A stretch of 64,000 nt of DNA from Adineta ricciae (lineage: Eukaryota > Rotifera > Eurotatoria > Adinetida > Adinetidae). The notes beneath the pieces were generated by a model that did not search any database, was not told the origin of the DNA, and saw nothing but the letters and a program-made list of their open reading frames with translations. Where the stretch lies: positions 62,001 to 126,000 of the forward strand of contig CAJNOJ010000201.1 in NCBI GenBank assembly GCA_905250025.1. Reading direction: 5' to 3'. The position numbers and the translations under genes were made by a program. Shown in pieces: positions 34,446 to 47,444 of the stretch. Position 1 is the first letter of the stretch, and the number at the start of each line of letters is the position of its first letter.

Positions 34446-34606
34446 ATAACAAATCATTTCGTTAAATTTATCACATTCTGATGTTTTTTTTTGTTCAAAT
34501 TTTTACAAAAAAATTTAATACGTGTTCTGGAATGAGTAGGTTTTTAAGTGTAAAACAATATGTATATATATATAAAGAACCTTACTGCCCTCGAATTCAA
34601 AAAAGA

Positions 34607-35236
34607 TCAATTATCAAAGTCATCAACATTGATTCGCATTGTGTTTTGTGGTGATCTTCGACGTCCACTACTTCCACTTTGTTGATTACGATCATTGTCC
34701 GCTCGATTTCGTTCACGATTCATCCTTTTCTGTTCTTTATCTTGTTCAACATCTTGCCGTTTCATTTTGTCGTATGCGGTATCAAAATCCTCACTTGTCG
34801 AACGATCACCTTCTAAGACACCGATAACTGTCATGTCAGCCAATTTATATGGTTCAAGTCTGAGATTAACATTAGGTGTCTTGGTTTTCTTTGGTGTTGC
34901 CAAGGGGTCGATCACTATCCATTGTCCACGTTCCGGGACATAACGTGCGAAAGTTATTCTGCTGATATCTTTGTTCATTATTGATTTCAATGTTGATAAT
35001 AGGTGTTGCTCAACATATTCATATTTTACGATATTATTGTCTTTTAATGGTAAGAGAAGTTCGAACCGTTGTTGAAAATAATTATTAACATTATCTTTCG
35101 AATGTACAACGTTAAGAAGGATATCCTTTTTGCCCAAATGTTCAGGATGAGATAAAATTTCAAAAGCATAACAACACAAATCGCGTACTTTAGCTTGTCT
35201 AGAGAAAAAGAGAATGCAGTCATCTCAGAATATGAT
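34607..35236 (-). CDS. USP40: USP40-like deubiquitinase, C-terminal fragment
   Basis: Minus-strand frame ending at 34607 and entering from an acceptor (TTTCTCTAG, about 35195-35203). The sequence QAKVRDLCCYAFEILSHPEH then LGKKDILLNVV, ARYVPERGQWIVIDPL, LADMTVIGVLEGD and a charged RRRSPQ tail matches the extreme C-terminus of human USP40, which reads LGPQDVLLRTQV, AKYFPEKFEWLPI, DGDTIGVKN and RRKSQ in the same order. Ubiquitin-like fold at the end of the protein. The rest of the gene is missing here because of the N at 35237. The matching upstream part is at 62157-64000. Symbol is by family resemblance only. Confidence 0.6.
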
Positions 35237-35237
35237 N
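35237..35237. other. Single N: probable scaffold join
   Basis: One undetermined base where a USP40-like gene (left) meets a BiP gene (right), both on the minus strand but unrelated. Some scaffolders insert a single N where contigs are joined with a zero or negative gap. Confidence 0.85.
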
Positions 35238-35896
<659 letters not shown>

Positions 35897-36613
35897 GTTT
35901 GCTAGTAGTCTGATTTCTCTAATGAATGATAGAGTTGCAGAAGGAGAGTCGTATTTATTTGAAATGAAGAATGGTATAGTAGTACATACGTGTTTTTACT
36001 CTGTGGTGATGAGTGAATATGCTGTCTGCATTTGATTGGTCCAGCGAGAAACTTTTCGGTGACGTCGATTGTGCGTGTAAGCAATGAAAAGAATACCCAA
36101 AGAAAACGAAAGTAAATATGAAAAAATGGAGTAAAATATGATTCCGTTTGCTTCCTTGACAAAGAAAATATTTTTCGTTATCAAAACTGAAAAAAAACGG
36201 CATGGATCGCATAATAAACGAGCGACATCTTTACGAAATTTCATGAAAATGCTCGAAAATTCGATGAAGTCGACTAGGACTAGATGGAAATTAGCACCAG
36301 CAGATAATTATTCGAACGGATTCAGCATGATCGAAGTATCTAATTATAATTGTTCGATTGAATGCACTAATCAAAAACATTGAAACATTGATGATTTTTT
36401 GCTTGATAGTAATACACGAAATTTTCACATTAGACCGCTTCCAGAGATCATCAAAGCGGATTATCATATTTGGACTAGTATCTTCTTGTTCGAAAATAGT
36501 ATCAGCTATGACTATGTTCATGAAAATTCGATTTGCAGCTTTGAGAAAACGAAAACGAAGAAAAAAGCAGACAGAATTCGAATGAATCCCATACTTCTTT
36601 CTAGATTATTCAT
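35897..36613. promoter_or_regulatory. Divergent promoter region of BiP and RBM19
   Basis: 717 bp between the start codons of the divergent BiP and RBM19 genes. On the BiP side, a TATA-like AAATAAATAC lies at about 35949-35960 (minus strand), an inverted CCAAT box (ATTGG) at 36035-36039, and a TGACGTCG element at 36060-36067, similar to the CRE/UPRE sites that drive BiP under ER stress. I did not find a full CCAAT-N9-CCACG ERSE. A tetranucleotide CGTT/AACG repeat sits inside the BiP intron at about 35255-35275. Function is inferred from position. Confidence 0.4.
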
Positions 36614-39600
36614 CATGTCTCGAGTAATTGTTAAAAACCTACCAAAACAAGTATGTTTTATCTGATGTAGACACATATATCTCTGAGAAGAATACGTTTC
36701 TATTTAGGTAAAAGAAGATCAAGTTCGCAAACATTTCGAAGCATTTGGACCTATAACAGATCTTCAACTAAAATATACCAAAGATGGTATATTCCGTCGC
36801 TTTGCCTTTGTCGGTTATCTGAATGACGAACAAGCACAACGAGCGATCGACAAATTGAATAAAACATACATTGGAACATCGAAGATCGTCGTCGAGCAGT
36901 GTTTCGATTTAAACGATAGCAATCGACCTCGGCCATGGAGTAAGTATTCTCAACAAACAAATGAACCAGAAAAGAAGCCTGCCGATGAAAAGAAAGTCAA
37001 AACGAAAAAAGAAGGAGATAGTCAGCTAGTTGATGCCATCCTCGGTGATCTTAAATATGACGACAAATTCAAAGAATTCGTCAAAAACGTGGATTCAATG
37101 AAGAAAAGTGAACAAATAATTTGGAATGATTCAATGAAAAACACAGAAGACGAACCGAAACAATCATCAAAATCGAGAGAAAAACAAGAAACTCGTGCAC
37201 CGTCGCCTATAAAAGAAAACAAACCACTCGCTCCTCGTTATTTCATCAAAATTCTCGGACTACCCTATTCCTCAAAAGAACGCGATATTCGCCAATTTTT
37301 CGCTCCTCTGTCCATCATCCACTGCCGTATGATTCACAATCGTAAGACAAACGCCCTTTCGGGAGTTTGTTGGATCGAGTTTGAAAACGAACATGATATG
37401 AATAAAGCGATGCTCAAGCAGAAGTCCGTTTTGACCATTGAGAAGACCGGTGAACATCGTTATTTAGAATTAGCACCGTACATCAAGAACAAACAATTAC
37501 TAAATAAATCAGCAACAACTGCAATGAAACCATTGAAAACATACGAACCTATTCCGGAGTCCATCGGTGAAACAGGAGAATTATTTGTGAGAAATCTTTC
37601 CTACCGAACTGCAGAGCAAGATTTAGAGACACTCTTCGGTCCATTTGGACAAATTACATCTATTAATATGCCAATCGATAGTCTCACAAAACAACCAAAA
37701 GGTTTTGCTCATGTGACATTCATGTTTCCTGAACACGCGCTACGGGCTTTCAATGAACTTGATGGACATGCTTTTCAAGGACGGTTATTGCATATTCTTC
37801 CAGGAAAAACACAACAACAACAATCTCAACCAGATTCATCCGAGTCGAATAACCATCAGGTGTGGTCTGGAAAACTTTCTCGAAGATTACATTTTAGGTT
37901 GAATTTGTTTTCTAGACACCAGCTTCTATCGCCACATCATCTGAACAAAATTGGAATACACTTTTTCTCTCGACCAATGTAATTGCTGAAATCATGGCTG
38001 AACGATATGGCCTCGACAAATCCTCGGTTGCTAGTTCAACAAAAAAGAACGACAGTCTTGCTGTGCGATTAGCCGTAGGAGAAACTCAGATCATACATGA
38101 AACTCGACAGTTTCTAATCGATAATGGCGTTCAATTAGACTCATTTAGTCAAGCATTATCTACTGCCAAACGCAGTAAAACAGTTATTTTAGCAAAAAAT
38201 CTGCCAATCAAAACGCATGATCAAGATTTGAGAATCTTATTTGAAAAATATGGCAAATTACAACGAATTATACTACCGCCGTATGGCCATTGTGCATTAA
38301 TCGTATTTGAATATCCACAGGAAGCACGACAAGCCTTTAAGCAGCTGTCCTATCGCAAATTTAAAGACAATAAACCATTATATTTAGAATGGGCTCCAGG
38401 CAACGTGCTCTCAACTCACATCAAAACAGAAGCTAAATCAGTAAGTTTGACCTCTGTAGAAAGAAGAAGAAGATCCGTTCTCATCATATATGCGTCCATT
38501 ATAACGGAAAATATGGCAGACAAAACCTTCTATTCAGTTCTATTCTGTATAGAAGCCTAATCCTAATAGAAGATTCTCGCGTAAGGATAGCAAGCGAACA
38601 TTTCCTATTCATCAGTAAATTAATGTGAAAGTTTTTATGAAAATATAACATTTATTATTATTTATTCATGAAGGAAAATGTCAAACTGAGTACATAGTTC
38701 TCACGAGACGTGTATAGATTTTTTCCATGTCAAGTAATGACTTTTTGCATCTCGTTCACGTTTCATTTAATAACGGCTGTCTTCTTGTATCTTTCGGAAA
38801 CATGCGTGTGGATTAATCTTGTCTAATTTATTTGAGTTCTCATCCATTCTTAATTGATCTTTATAAATAAATCTTTTTTTAGACTGACTCAACCGTTGAA
38901 GAACAAGTTCAACCAACAAACATGATCGAAGAGGAAAAGCTAGATCAAAAACAGGAAGTAGCCGAAGAAGACGAGGAAACTTTCACGTTATTCGTTAAAA
39001 ATTTGAACTTCGACACAACTGATACAGATCTTGAAAACGTAAGAGTTCCCAAATGATGACTTGCAAGAAGACTTTTGTTTGCTTCGTAGCATTTTTCGCT
39101 CATTGGTTCGTGTCGAGCGTATGTAGCTAAAAAAAAAGATCCTAAACGGCCCGGCCAATTGTTGTCAATGGGCTATGGCTTTGTTGAATTTCCGTCTTTG
39201 AAATTGCTCAACGAAGCGCTCAAACAACTACAACATTCTCAACTTCAAGGACATCAGCTCGAGTTGAAACGATCGGAACGTACGACGAAAGCAACGTAAA
39301 CGACATCTCTTAGTAGTCAATAAAGATTTGATTAAGTTTTCCTGTTCTACTTTGTAGTCCTGAAGCGAAATCAATGAAACGAAAACGACAGACCGAAAAA
39401 GAACAACAGACAAGTAAAATCTTAGTGAAAAATATACCATTCCAAGCAAATCTCAGGGAAATACGCGAATTATTTCGTGTGTTTGGTGAATTGAAATTTG
39501 TTCGCATGCCGAAAAAGATCGATGATGAACATCATCGAGGATTTGGCTTTGTTGATTTCGTCAGCAAGAATGATGCCAAAGTAAGGTCAACTTAAAGACG

Positions 39601-39934
39601 ATGGTTATGCAAACTATCAGTCCTTGGCCTTGTTTTAGAATGCATTCGAAGCGTTATGTCATAGTACACATTTGTACGGACGTCGTCTGGTACTCGAATG
39701 GGCCGATGAGGAGAACGATACGATCGAAGGACTGCGGAGAAAGACAGCTGCTGAATTCGGTAATGCGCTCAGTTATTTATTTATGTAAAAGAAACATACT
39801 GTGCTCTTATCGTAGATCTTAATTCAACTGGTAAACGCGTTAAACGATCCGAGCTACTCGGTGATTTGCGTAAAATGGGTGGCAGTGATCAAACATCGGA
39901 AAGAAAAACTACTGAAGATGATAATGATGAATAA
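36614..39934 (+). CDS. RBM19: Ribosome biogenesis RNA-binding protein RBM19/Mrd1
   Basis: About eight exons. It starts MSRVIVKNLPKQ (36614), and the long second exon begins at 36708. At least five RRMs are visible: residues from VIVKNLPKQ with FAFVGYLND; YFIKILGLPYSSKERDIRQF; ELFVRNLSYRTAEQ with GFAHVTFMF; ILAKNLPIKTHDQDLRILF with CALIVFEYP; TLFVKNLNFDTTDTDLENHF with GYGFVEF; ILVKNIPFQANLREIRELF with GFGFVDF. The order and the intervening DNGVQLDSFSQAL segment match RBM19, a nucleolar protein needed for 18S rRNA processing. The intron at 38441-38882 is 442 nt, far longer than the rest. It ends in a Lys-rich tail and TAA at 39932. Confidence 0.92.
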
Positions 39935-40616
39935 AATAAAGAATATTATTTGCGTGTTTTGTTTTGTTTTGTTTTGTTATCGATCATTTATTTGGGTTTT
40001 TGTAACCTTCTTTAGATTAATTTAATCATGATCGATCAAATCTTTTTGAACAAGAACCGACAAATGGAAGATCGCCTTACTTCTTTTATTAGCACCATTA
40101 CTAATGGTATGAATGAATAGTGAGAAACCTGATGGCGATTGAGCTATTTTCCAAACGACCAATTATTTTGCATTGTAATAAGAAATACGAGAGGAAAAGC
40201 TGAACGAGAGAAAGAGATGGAGAAATAGCGTCTCTTGTTACATACTAATATAACAAACAAAGTGTTGGAAAGATCGTCTGGATTCTTTTCGGGTGTACTG
40301 GCGAGGCGATTGCGCTGTGCTCTTTCGACAGAGACTGAAGAAGTAGGCAGGCGTTATGAAAGAGAGAAATAGAGAAAGTCAGTCCGCTATCGTAAAGAAG
40401 GAAAAGAAAAATTCTTCTCTCGATCTTTCTTAAACTTGTTGACGCACGAGAAGAACACATAAAAGAGAAAAAGATGAAGGGAATATAGAAATGTCCTTCG
40501 CGTTGTTCTTGACTAAGGCAATGAAAGAAGTACCAACTTCCATATCGTGCTTAAGATTATACTCGTTGTGAAAATTTGCTCATATTCTTATTTTTTTTTC
40601 TAGTTTTTTACTCGTT

Positions 40617-42546
40617 ATGGGTACGGGGCAAACAATTATTCTTGTCGATGGTGAAGCTCCACCACGTTTCATACCTTCGACACGTTTTACACTGGGTTTA
40701 CTTGTCTTTTTTGCTTTCATCGTTCAATATGCTCAACGTGTCAATTTGCCCATTGCGATTGTTTGCATGGTTAACCGTACAAAAGCTGTTGAACATCCAC
40801 TACTATTCAATGGAACAACATCAGCCATTCCAAATGATTTATCGAGATATTCAAACAAAAATGACCTACTTGATTTGACGTCAACAACACTAAAGCCTAT
40901 TGTCAAAGCTTTGCACAAGCGAGGCTTTCTCGATGAAAAGAAGTTTAATTGGATTGAATTACAACAGCAAATTCTCTTGGGAGGTTATTGGGCAGGATAT
41001 ATATTCACTCAAATGCCAGGTAATTTTGCTTTTCTCTGCTTATTCAATTAAAGAGCAATAAATCCACGTTTATTAATAAATTAGGTGGATGGTTGGCAAC
41101 AACGATCGGCGCAAAATGGGTGTATGCCGGTTCTCTATTCACGAGTTCTGTTACTAGTCTTGCTATGACAAGCATGTATTTGATGCCAAGTACACATTTC
41201 ACGTTAATGTTCACTTTACGCTTCATCATTGGCCTTGCACATGGTGTTCTCTTTCCAGCAACGATTGCACTTTGGTCATTATGGGCTGTTCCACAAGAAC
41301 GAAGTACTCTTGCGTCGATCGGATTCTGCGGTACACAGTTTGGTACGTCATTAACGATGCTTCTTGGCGGGCTTTTATGTCGCTATCTATCTTCCGGATG
41401 GATGTACTTGTTCTCTTTTACAAGCGTCATTGGTTTTATATGGTTATGTCTGTGGATAACGTTCACATCAGATTCTCCAAGTAATCACCGTACGATTAGT
41501 AGTCATGAACGAGATTATATCTGCAAACTAACTGGGAGCACGGGAAAGAAACGTTCAATGTCGTTAGGATCGATACCATGGAAAAATATCTTTACATCGA
41601 AACCATTAATTGCATTATTCATATCACATATCGCCAATTTATTTGGTTTATTCTTCTTTTTGACAAATCTTGGCAAAATCCTTACTGAACTTCTTCGCAT
41701 ACCAACACAATATACTGGTTATATCTTAGCTTGTGGATTCTTTCTCACACTCCTAAGTAGTCTATCATCAGGTAAATGATTTCCAAACAAAAGACGCCTT
41801 TCAATTGGTGGACGAAAATTTCTTTCTAGGCATAATTGCTGATAATCTCGTTCGAAGCAATGTTATGACATTGACCACTGCAAGAAAACTGTTCAATTCG
41901 CTAACATCGTTTATTCCTGTTCTATGCATGATATCGTTCTATTTTTGCGATCATTCAAGAAAACTACTAGGCATTGCGACTGTACTCGTGTACCTCGCTG
42001 GTTCCGGTAAGTCCGATCGAGCGAGAAAAGGCTTCCTTTCGCGTCTATTCTATGACATTCTGTTGAAGGGAAATACGAGCTTGCCTATTAACATCACTCT
42101 CACAGGAAGGAACGTTAATAAATAGGAGAAGACGAGAAACCATAAAATTCGGTACAATGACTCGAATGATATCAAAGTGTTCTGACATTTAATTTGCTTT
42201 TCTAGGGTTGGGTTACGGAAGCGGTTATTGCGTGAATTTTGCCGATATCGTCCCGGCATATTCAGGCGTCATCTTCGGTTTCGCCAATACATTTGCATCG
42301 TTGGCTGGTCTCATCGGCAACATCGTTGCTGGTATGGTTGTCACGAAACCAGTTCTAGAGCAATGGAGAAAATTATACGTTATGTTTGCCATTGTTTACT
42401 TTATTGGTGGTATTGTGTTTCTATTCTTCGGTACTGCAGTACCACGTAAATGGGCGAAATTTCAATCAGCAGTTGCCGAAAAAGAGAAGAAATTGAATGA
42501 CGAAGAAAGTGTGCCTATGAATGAGCAAAAGCAGATCAAAGCTTAG
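40617..42546 (+). CDS. SLC17: SLC17-family transporter (sialin/VGLUT/phosphate type)
   Basis: About five exons starting at ATG 40617. MFS protein with 12 membrane helices: FTLGLLVFFAFIVQYAQRVN and PIAIVCMV at helix I, the large first lumenal loop (N-glycosylation sites), QQQILLGGYWAGYIFTQMPG then GWLATTIGAKWVY (family motif), RFIIGLAHGVLFPATIALWS, and PERSTLASIGFCGTQFGTSL. Later helices are complete (GSGYCVNFADIVPAYSGVIF, GFANTFASLAGLIGNIVAGM). SLC17 members move organic anions such as glutamate or sialic acid, driven by H+ or Na+ gradients. The substrate cannot be told from sequence alone. A polypyrimidine TTTTTTTTTCTAG lies 14 bp before the ATG, so trans-splicing or a 5' UTR intron is possible. 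Confidence 0.9.
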
Positions 42547-42934
42547 ATGAATATCTAGTTTTCTTTGTTGAACTTCCGTCCACTGTGATTAATCTCAATA
42601 GTCATTAATATCAATATTTCGCACAATTAATTAATATATGTTGCCAATGAAATTTATACAATTTTCTTTTTCGTTGAATGTTAGTTACTGTTGTATTTTA
42701 TTTATTCGTTGTATTTATTGGTGCAATGTCACTTTAGATGTATTTTCCCCGTTCTAGTCATTTTATTTATAACACTCATATATACATATAATAAAAATAA
42801 TTCTATGTTTGAAAGGAAGCTTTCTTTTCTTTTTGGATGGGTAATTACGAGTTTTGAGATAATTGCATGCTGGAATAGCCGTTTGAAGATTTGCGTTCGA
42901 GACAAACTTGTTGTAATATTCTTCACGCTTCTAG

Positions 42935-43814
42935 ATGATTCCAATCACTAATTTTGTCTATCGACAATGCTCAGCGTTGTCTACTCGACAATTTTTAATA
43001 ATTAGTCGAACGTATAAGTCGAATTTATCGTATGATAAATTGTTTCCTAAGTCCCAATCACTTGACGTGTTATCTGGACCAATCCAAGCGGTAAGATGGA
43101 AATGCAAAGACTTACTAGAATCGATATTTCAACAACTTTTAGCCAACGAGTGAATCGAGTGGAAAGGAAAAATTCAATGGATTTATTCCAATAGGTAAAA
43201 GGAGATTCGTTTAGACAAATGACGTTTAATTCATTGTTTAGATAAACTCGACGTTACTCATCGACATGCGCGAGGTCCGGGTGGTCAGCATGTGAATAAA
43301 TGTAAGTGGTACAATGTATTTAGATGATTTGATTTCAGGTTCTTTCAACTAGCATTAACCGGAGTGGAAATTCGATTTCATGTCGAGTCGGCAACATGGA
43401 TACCTGCATCGATAAAACCTCGTTTTCGTGATATGGTTTGTTTCATTAATATCTATTTCAGAGATGATACTCGACATTGAACTTTATCTTTAGAATCACA
43501 CACGTATTAATCGCGATGGTTACTTTATAATATTCTCCGATGAAACGCGTCATAGTTTGCTGAATCAAGCACACTGTTTAGATCGAATTCGCGCTCTAAT
43601 TCGGGAAGCAAGTCTCGTTCCGAAAGGATTGAGTGATGAGGAGAGAAAAACTATTGAGCAGAGGTAAATTATCGTTGAACAGAATGACTGTCAGTCTGAT
43701 ATTCTATATATGTGTTTCAGAAAGAAAGCTGCATCTCAGGAACGTGTGATTCGTAAGCGAATTCAATCAATGCATAAACAAGAACGAAAGCCGTCCTCTA
43801 CAGATTTAAATTAA
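42935..43814 (+). CDS. MRPL58: Mitochondrial peptidyl-tRNA hydrolase ICT1/MRPL58
   Basis: Six or so small exons. The start is MIPITNFVYRQCSALSTRQF, a plausible mitochondrial presequence. A spliced segment gives PTSESSGKEKFNGFIPI, then DKLDVTHRHARGPGGQHVNK with the GGQ motif that hydrolyses peptidyl-tRNA, then LTGVEIRFHVESATWIPASI, HTRINRDGYFIIFSDETRHS, LLNQAHCLDRIRALIREASL. It ends with a basic KKAASQERVIRKRIQSMHK tail that enters the mRNA channel. All match ICT1, a ribosome-rescue factor and large mitoribosome subunit. Stop TAA at 43812-43814. Confidence 0.92.
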
Positions 43815-44006
43815 GACTCGAACATGGTTTGTTCTTTGTTTTTTTTATATATTTGTTGTAATAGAAAACAAGTGTTCACTTAGAAATAATATATTGAAGT
43901 GATATGCACAGGATGGCAAAAGTAAAAAAAAAATTTTCTACTGACATGAAAATCTTTGTTGTTCTTAGTAGATTTGCTCGTTTTTGCTACATATCTCATC
44001 GCATAG

Positions 44007-45678
44007 TTACAGTCTTGTATTATGTTGTTTTTGCGTCCCGCTGGGTTTCCGTTGAATGAGAGTACATTGATGCCGAAGCAATCGGTAAATCATCTCCGCA
44101 ACTTCCATTAATGAGAGAAAACTGATACCAATCCAGAGACCTGTCTGACCGCCGATGTTTGAAATAACATCAACAGCACCAAGTGTGGCTTGTTGTGTGT
44201 AACTTTCGACAGTTGTAGATTCGCAAATAATGTCGACACTGACGAAATTCCCTCGAATTTCTTCTTTCCATGTTTCATTCCAAGTCGACGTTAATGGAAT
44301 AGAAGTTGATTCAACAAATTGTTTGATACTATTCATAGACCAAGGAGGCGGTGCTAAGCCAGAAGATATTTTCAGCACAAATTGAGTGCTTGAGCATTCC
44401 AAACCACAATCTGGGGCATATTTCTCATAAATAGAAGCGAAACTTTGAAAAGCAGAGATTGCCTCTGCATAACATGGATCGGATACATTGCATAAACTAG
44501 CGTAAACTGTTGTCGTAGATCCAAATGGAATAACATAACGACTCCCCCATTGAAAAGGGTTCACACAGCCGCATTGTTGGTATCTAAGAATAAGGTAGTG
44601 TATGAAAAAAGAGTTAATTCTATCTGGAATATTCATACGTATAAGCCTGTATAGCAACATCATAGCATAACTGTTGCGAATAACCATAGTTAGCTTCGGA
44701 AAACTGATCATAAAATGTTTGCAGTCGAGGTGTAATCTGATCAGCACAGGTCGTGTAGGGTGATGGCAAGAAAGTGTTTTGTCTCTTGTAATAGCCAAGT
44801 CTATGTTTACGACCAGGGGCCAATTGGATGCCAAAAGCTTCTACACGAGGCAGCTGTGTATTGTCGTGTACCATTGCTACTAAACTTATAGCTAAATATG
44901 AGTGATAGCAAACGATAGATGAACCATCACAAAATCAGTTAGTTATCTTACCTTCACTTAGATGCGGAACGTATTGTTGACTATGTATGTAAAGATCCAA
45001 ATGAAGTTCGCCACTATATCCGTTTTCATTATTATAATGTATGCTATTATTATTAATACGAGGCGATTGAGCATTGAATGTATAACATGAACCGTATACA
45101 GGCGAAGCGAATTGCACGAAATCATTGGCGGAACAATTCATACCATTGTAAGTACATTTAATCAACATTGAACTCAATGGATAATAGAACTGATTCAACG
45201 ATTCGTTTCGATTGAGTATATACTGCATGTAATCCATGATGTATGATGCTTGTTCCTCGGTGAATGTCGTGATATCATTTGTATTAGTTAAATTCAATGC
45301 ATTTGTATAATTAAGAAAAGGTCCAATGAATTGATCGTATCGCAATGGAGAATTGTTACAGATGGTCACAGCGGCAAACGTCTGTGGCCATATATCAGCA
45401 AATCCTATTAATGTTAGTGTAGGATATTGGAAATAGGCAAGAACTGCTTGAATGATAAAGTAGCACATAATGCCCAAAAATGCTAAGAAGGAAATGAGCC
45501 AAAACATTCGGTTGTGCATACTTTTACTGCGCGCAATACCGGGGATGCCATGGGTTGAAGTATTTAGACTAAACTCTTTGATGATGTCCCGATGTTGATT
45601 GTACCTTGCAGGTGCTTGTAATGCGCTGCGGTCTATCGGAAATACAGTAGTAATATTCTTGATCGTGGAATTCAACAT
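44007..45678 (-). CDS. DEG/ENaC-family sodium channel subunit
   Basis: Three exons (from ATG at 45678 down to a stop at 44007). Topology is that of the family: short cytosolic N-terminus, TM1 (FWLISFLAFLGIMCYFIIQA), an extracellular domain with ICNNSPLRYDQ, many N-glycosylation sites and Cys-rich stretches (YQQCGCVNPFQW, LCNVSDPCYA, DCGLECSSTQF), then TM2 with IGGQTGLWIGISFLSLMEVA, the family's pore signature GGxxGLxxGxSxLSxxE. Such trimeric channels conduct Na+ and may be opened by peptides, acid or touch. The ligand is unknown. The amiloride-binding Ser in GIS is kept. Confidence 0.9.
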
Positions 45679-47444
45679 TGAGAATCACTGTTCTCTAGAT
45701 GATTTCTCGCTTTGTGTTGATGTCGCTGACAAGTAGGTTTCAATTCTCTGTAAATATAGCATTCGCCACAATATTTATATAATTCAACTGAAAAGATCAG
45801 TGGCATAATTTCTCTGGTATATTAACTGAATAAACTATATAAGTGCGCAAAATATCATGCGTTCCGACCTCTTAGAATCATGACATTGAATCAATATTTG
45901 TAAGAAAGAGAGGCTTGTTTTTATTCACAGCTCTTGTAACGTACTCAGACAGAAAAACTAGTCATTAAGTACAATTATACATCTGTGAAAAGTGTGACGA
46001 ATAATCTAATTCAGTAAAACAAGTTTTAATCGAACAGAATAATAACTCTTCACCGATCTGTAAATCTGCTCAAGCATCAAAACTTGGAGTGACAACCGCA
46101 ACATCGAGTATCGTCTGTTACGTATAACTCTCTAGATGAAGTTCATTGCTTTATTTAGCTTCGTAGACGCTACTGGTCACTCATCCTCGTAAGTATATCT
46201 GCACTTACATATCTTTTATATTTATAACATATAGGCAATAAGCGAAACCATATAATTTTCGAGTTCTAGGCCTTGATAATGACTAATGCTCATGTGAATG
46301 TTACTCTATACACAGTCTAGTACATTACGATACTAATATTATCACTCTCGAAATTATACTTCGAGTGCAAATAAAACTTTCTAGAAAATTAGTAGTATCG
46401 AAACATTTACGGATACAAAGCTTGAATAATAATAGTATCCATCGCAAGAATAAATGCTTGGTCTTCAGTCCCATCGACTTCCACTTGATAACAATCATCC
46501 ACAGCGATATATTTTCTCTTTATAACCGCTACTACACGTTCATTTTTCGTTAATTTAAGTACATGAACGATCAAGTCCGATACTTCCAATTTATATTCAT
46601 CATACACGAAATTTACGACCCATTTCTCACGTAGCGTAAGGTTCTACTTGATCGCTGCAAGTTCGTGATCTACTTCACCATCTTGATTTGATAGTTGTCT
46701 TTGAGCAAGAATATCTTTACCGAGATTTTGTAACAGCGAGTAGCTGCTGCTTCTCCTCTCAGAGTGTCAATGGCTGAGTATTTTTGTGCTATGACTTAAA
46801 ATATTGTCTGCAATTGATAATAGTTAACCTGTCACTTGCACAATTCGATGTTGCTGTACTGAATACAAGACTATTTTTACAGAAATGTATGCAAAATTAA
46901 ATCTGATCTATATAGTTTAGTTGTTTTTCTCTGTTTTATTTTTATCGCTTCTTCATTTTGATGGGTAATATTGAAAGCTGAGCCCTTCTCTTTTTTTCCT
47001 CTTGCTTCGACATAATTTTTCAGACGTCATTACTGAACGACTAAAGACATAGTTAGCATTGTTTGAGTAACGTAATAGAAGATTTTTTTTCTCTAAAGTT
47101 TTTAGACTATCTACCTCGTTGATATCGGTGATCACTCAAACTATTCATAGAGAAAATGGATATATATACACAACGATTTCTTATTAATTTGTTTTCAAGC
47201 ATTGAAAAAACCGAATCCACCGATGCATAATAAAAATAGTTCGTAAAATATGCAAAAAAAAAGCAAATAGTAATTGATGACAATGGTGACATAGTCGACT
47301 ATTTTGAGAGTGAAGGTGTATTTAGCTTCGAAAAGAAAATAACTGAATGAATTTGCACTAATCGTGTATGTCAACAAATAATTCGATTTTTATTCGATAC
47401 TTTCATGAGCTTCACACTGGTGTACAACTGAAAAAAGTAGTGTA
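45679..47444. other. Intergenic region with one gene remnant
   Basis: 1.77 kb AT-rich spacer. Apart from the LURP-one/tubby-like remnant at 46407-46643, no gene, tRNA or repeat was recognised. Confidence 0.5.
46407..46643 (-). pseudogene. Remnant of a LURP-one-related (tubby-C-like) gene
   Basis: Minus-strand open stretch bounded upstream by an in-frame TAG (46644-46646) and ending at TAA. It reads NLTLREKWVVNFVYDEYKLE and then RVVAVIKRKYIAVDDCYQVE followed by DQAFILAMDTIIIQAL. This matches the C-terminal half of LURP-one-related/YxjI proteins (VVARISKKWFSWGDTYVIDV type, ending LALAIVLAID), a phospholipid-scramblase-like beta-barrel. The N-terminal half is not found. The sequence just upstream (LLQNLGKDILAQRQL) may be a decayed part. 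So: truncated gene or missing exon. Confidence 0.45.

Noticed and set aside
44620-44874. Separate small protein within the DEG/ENaC locus
   Set aside because: It is the middle exon of the channel gene (Cys-poor loop), not a gene of its own.
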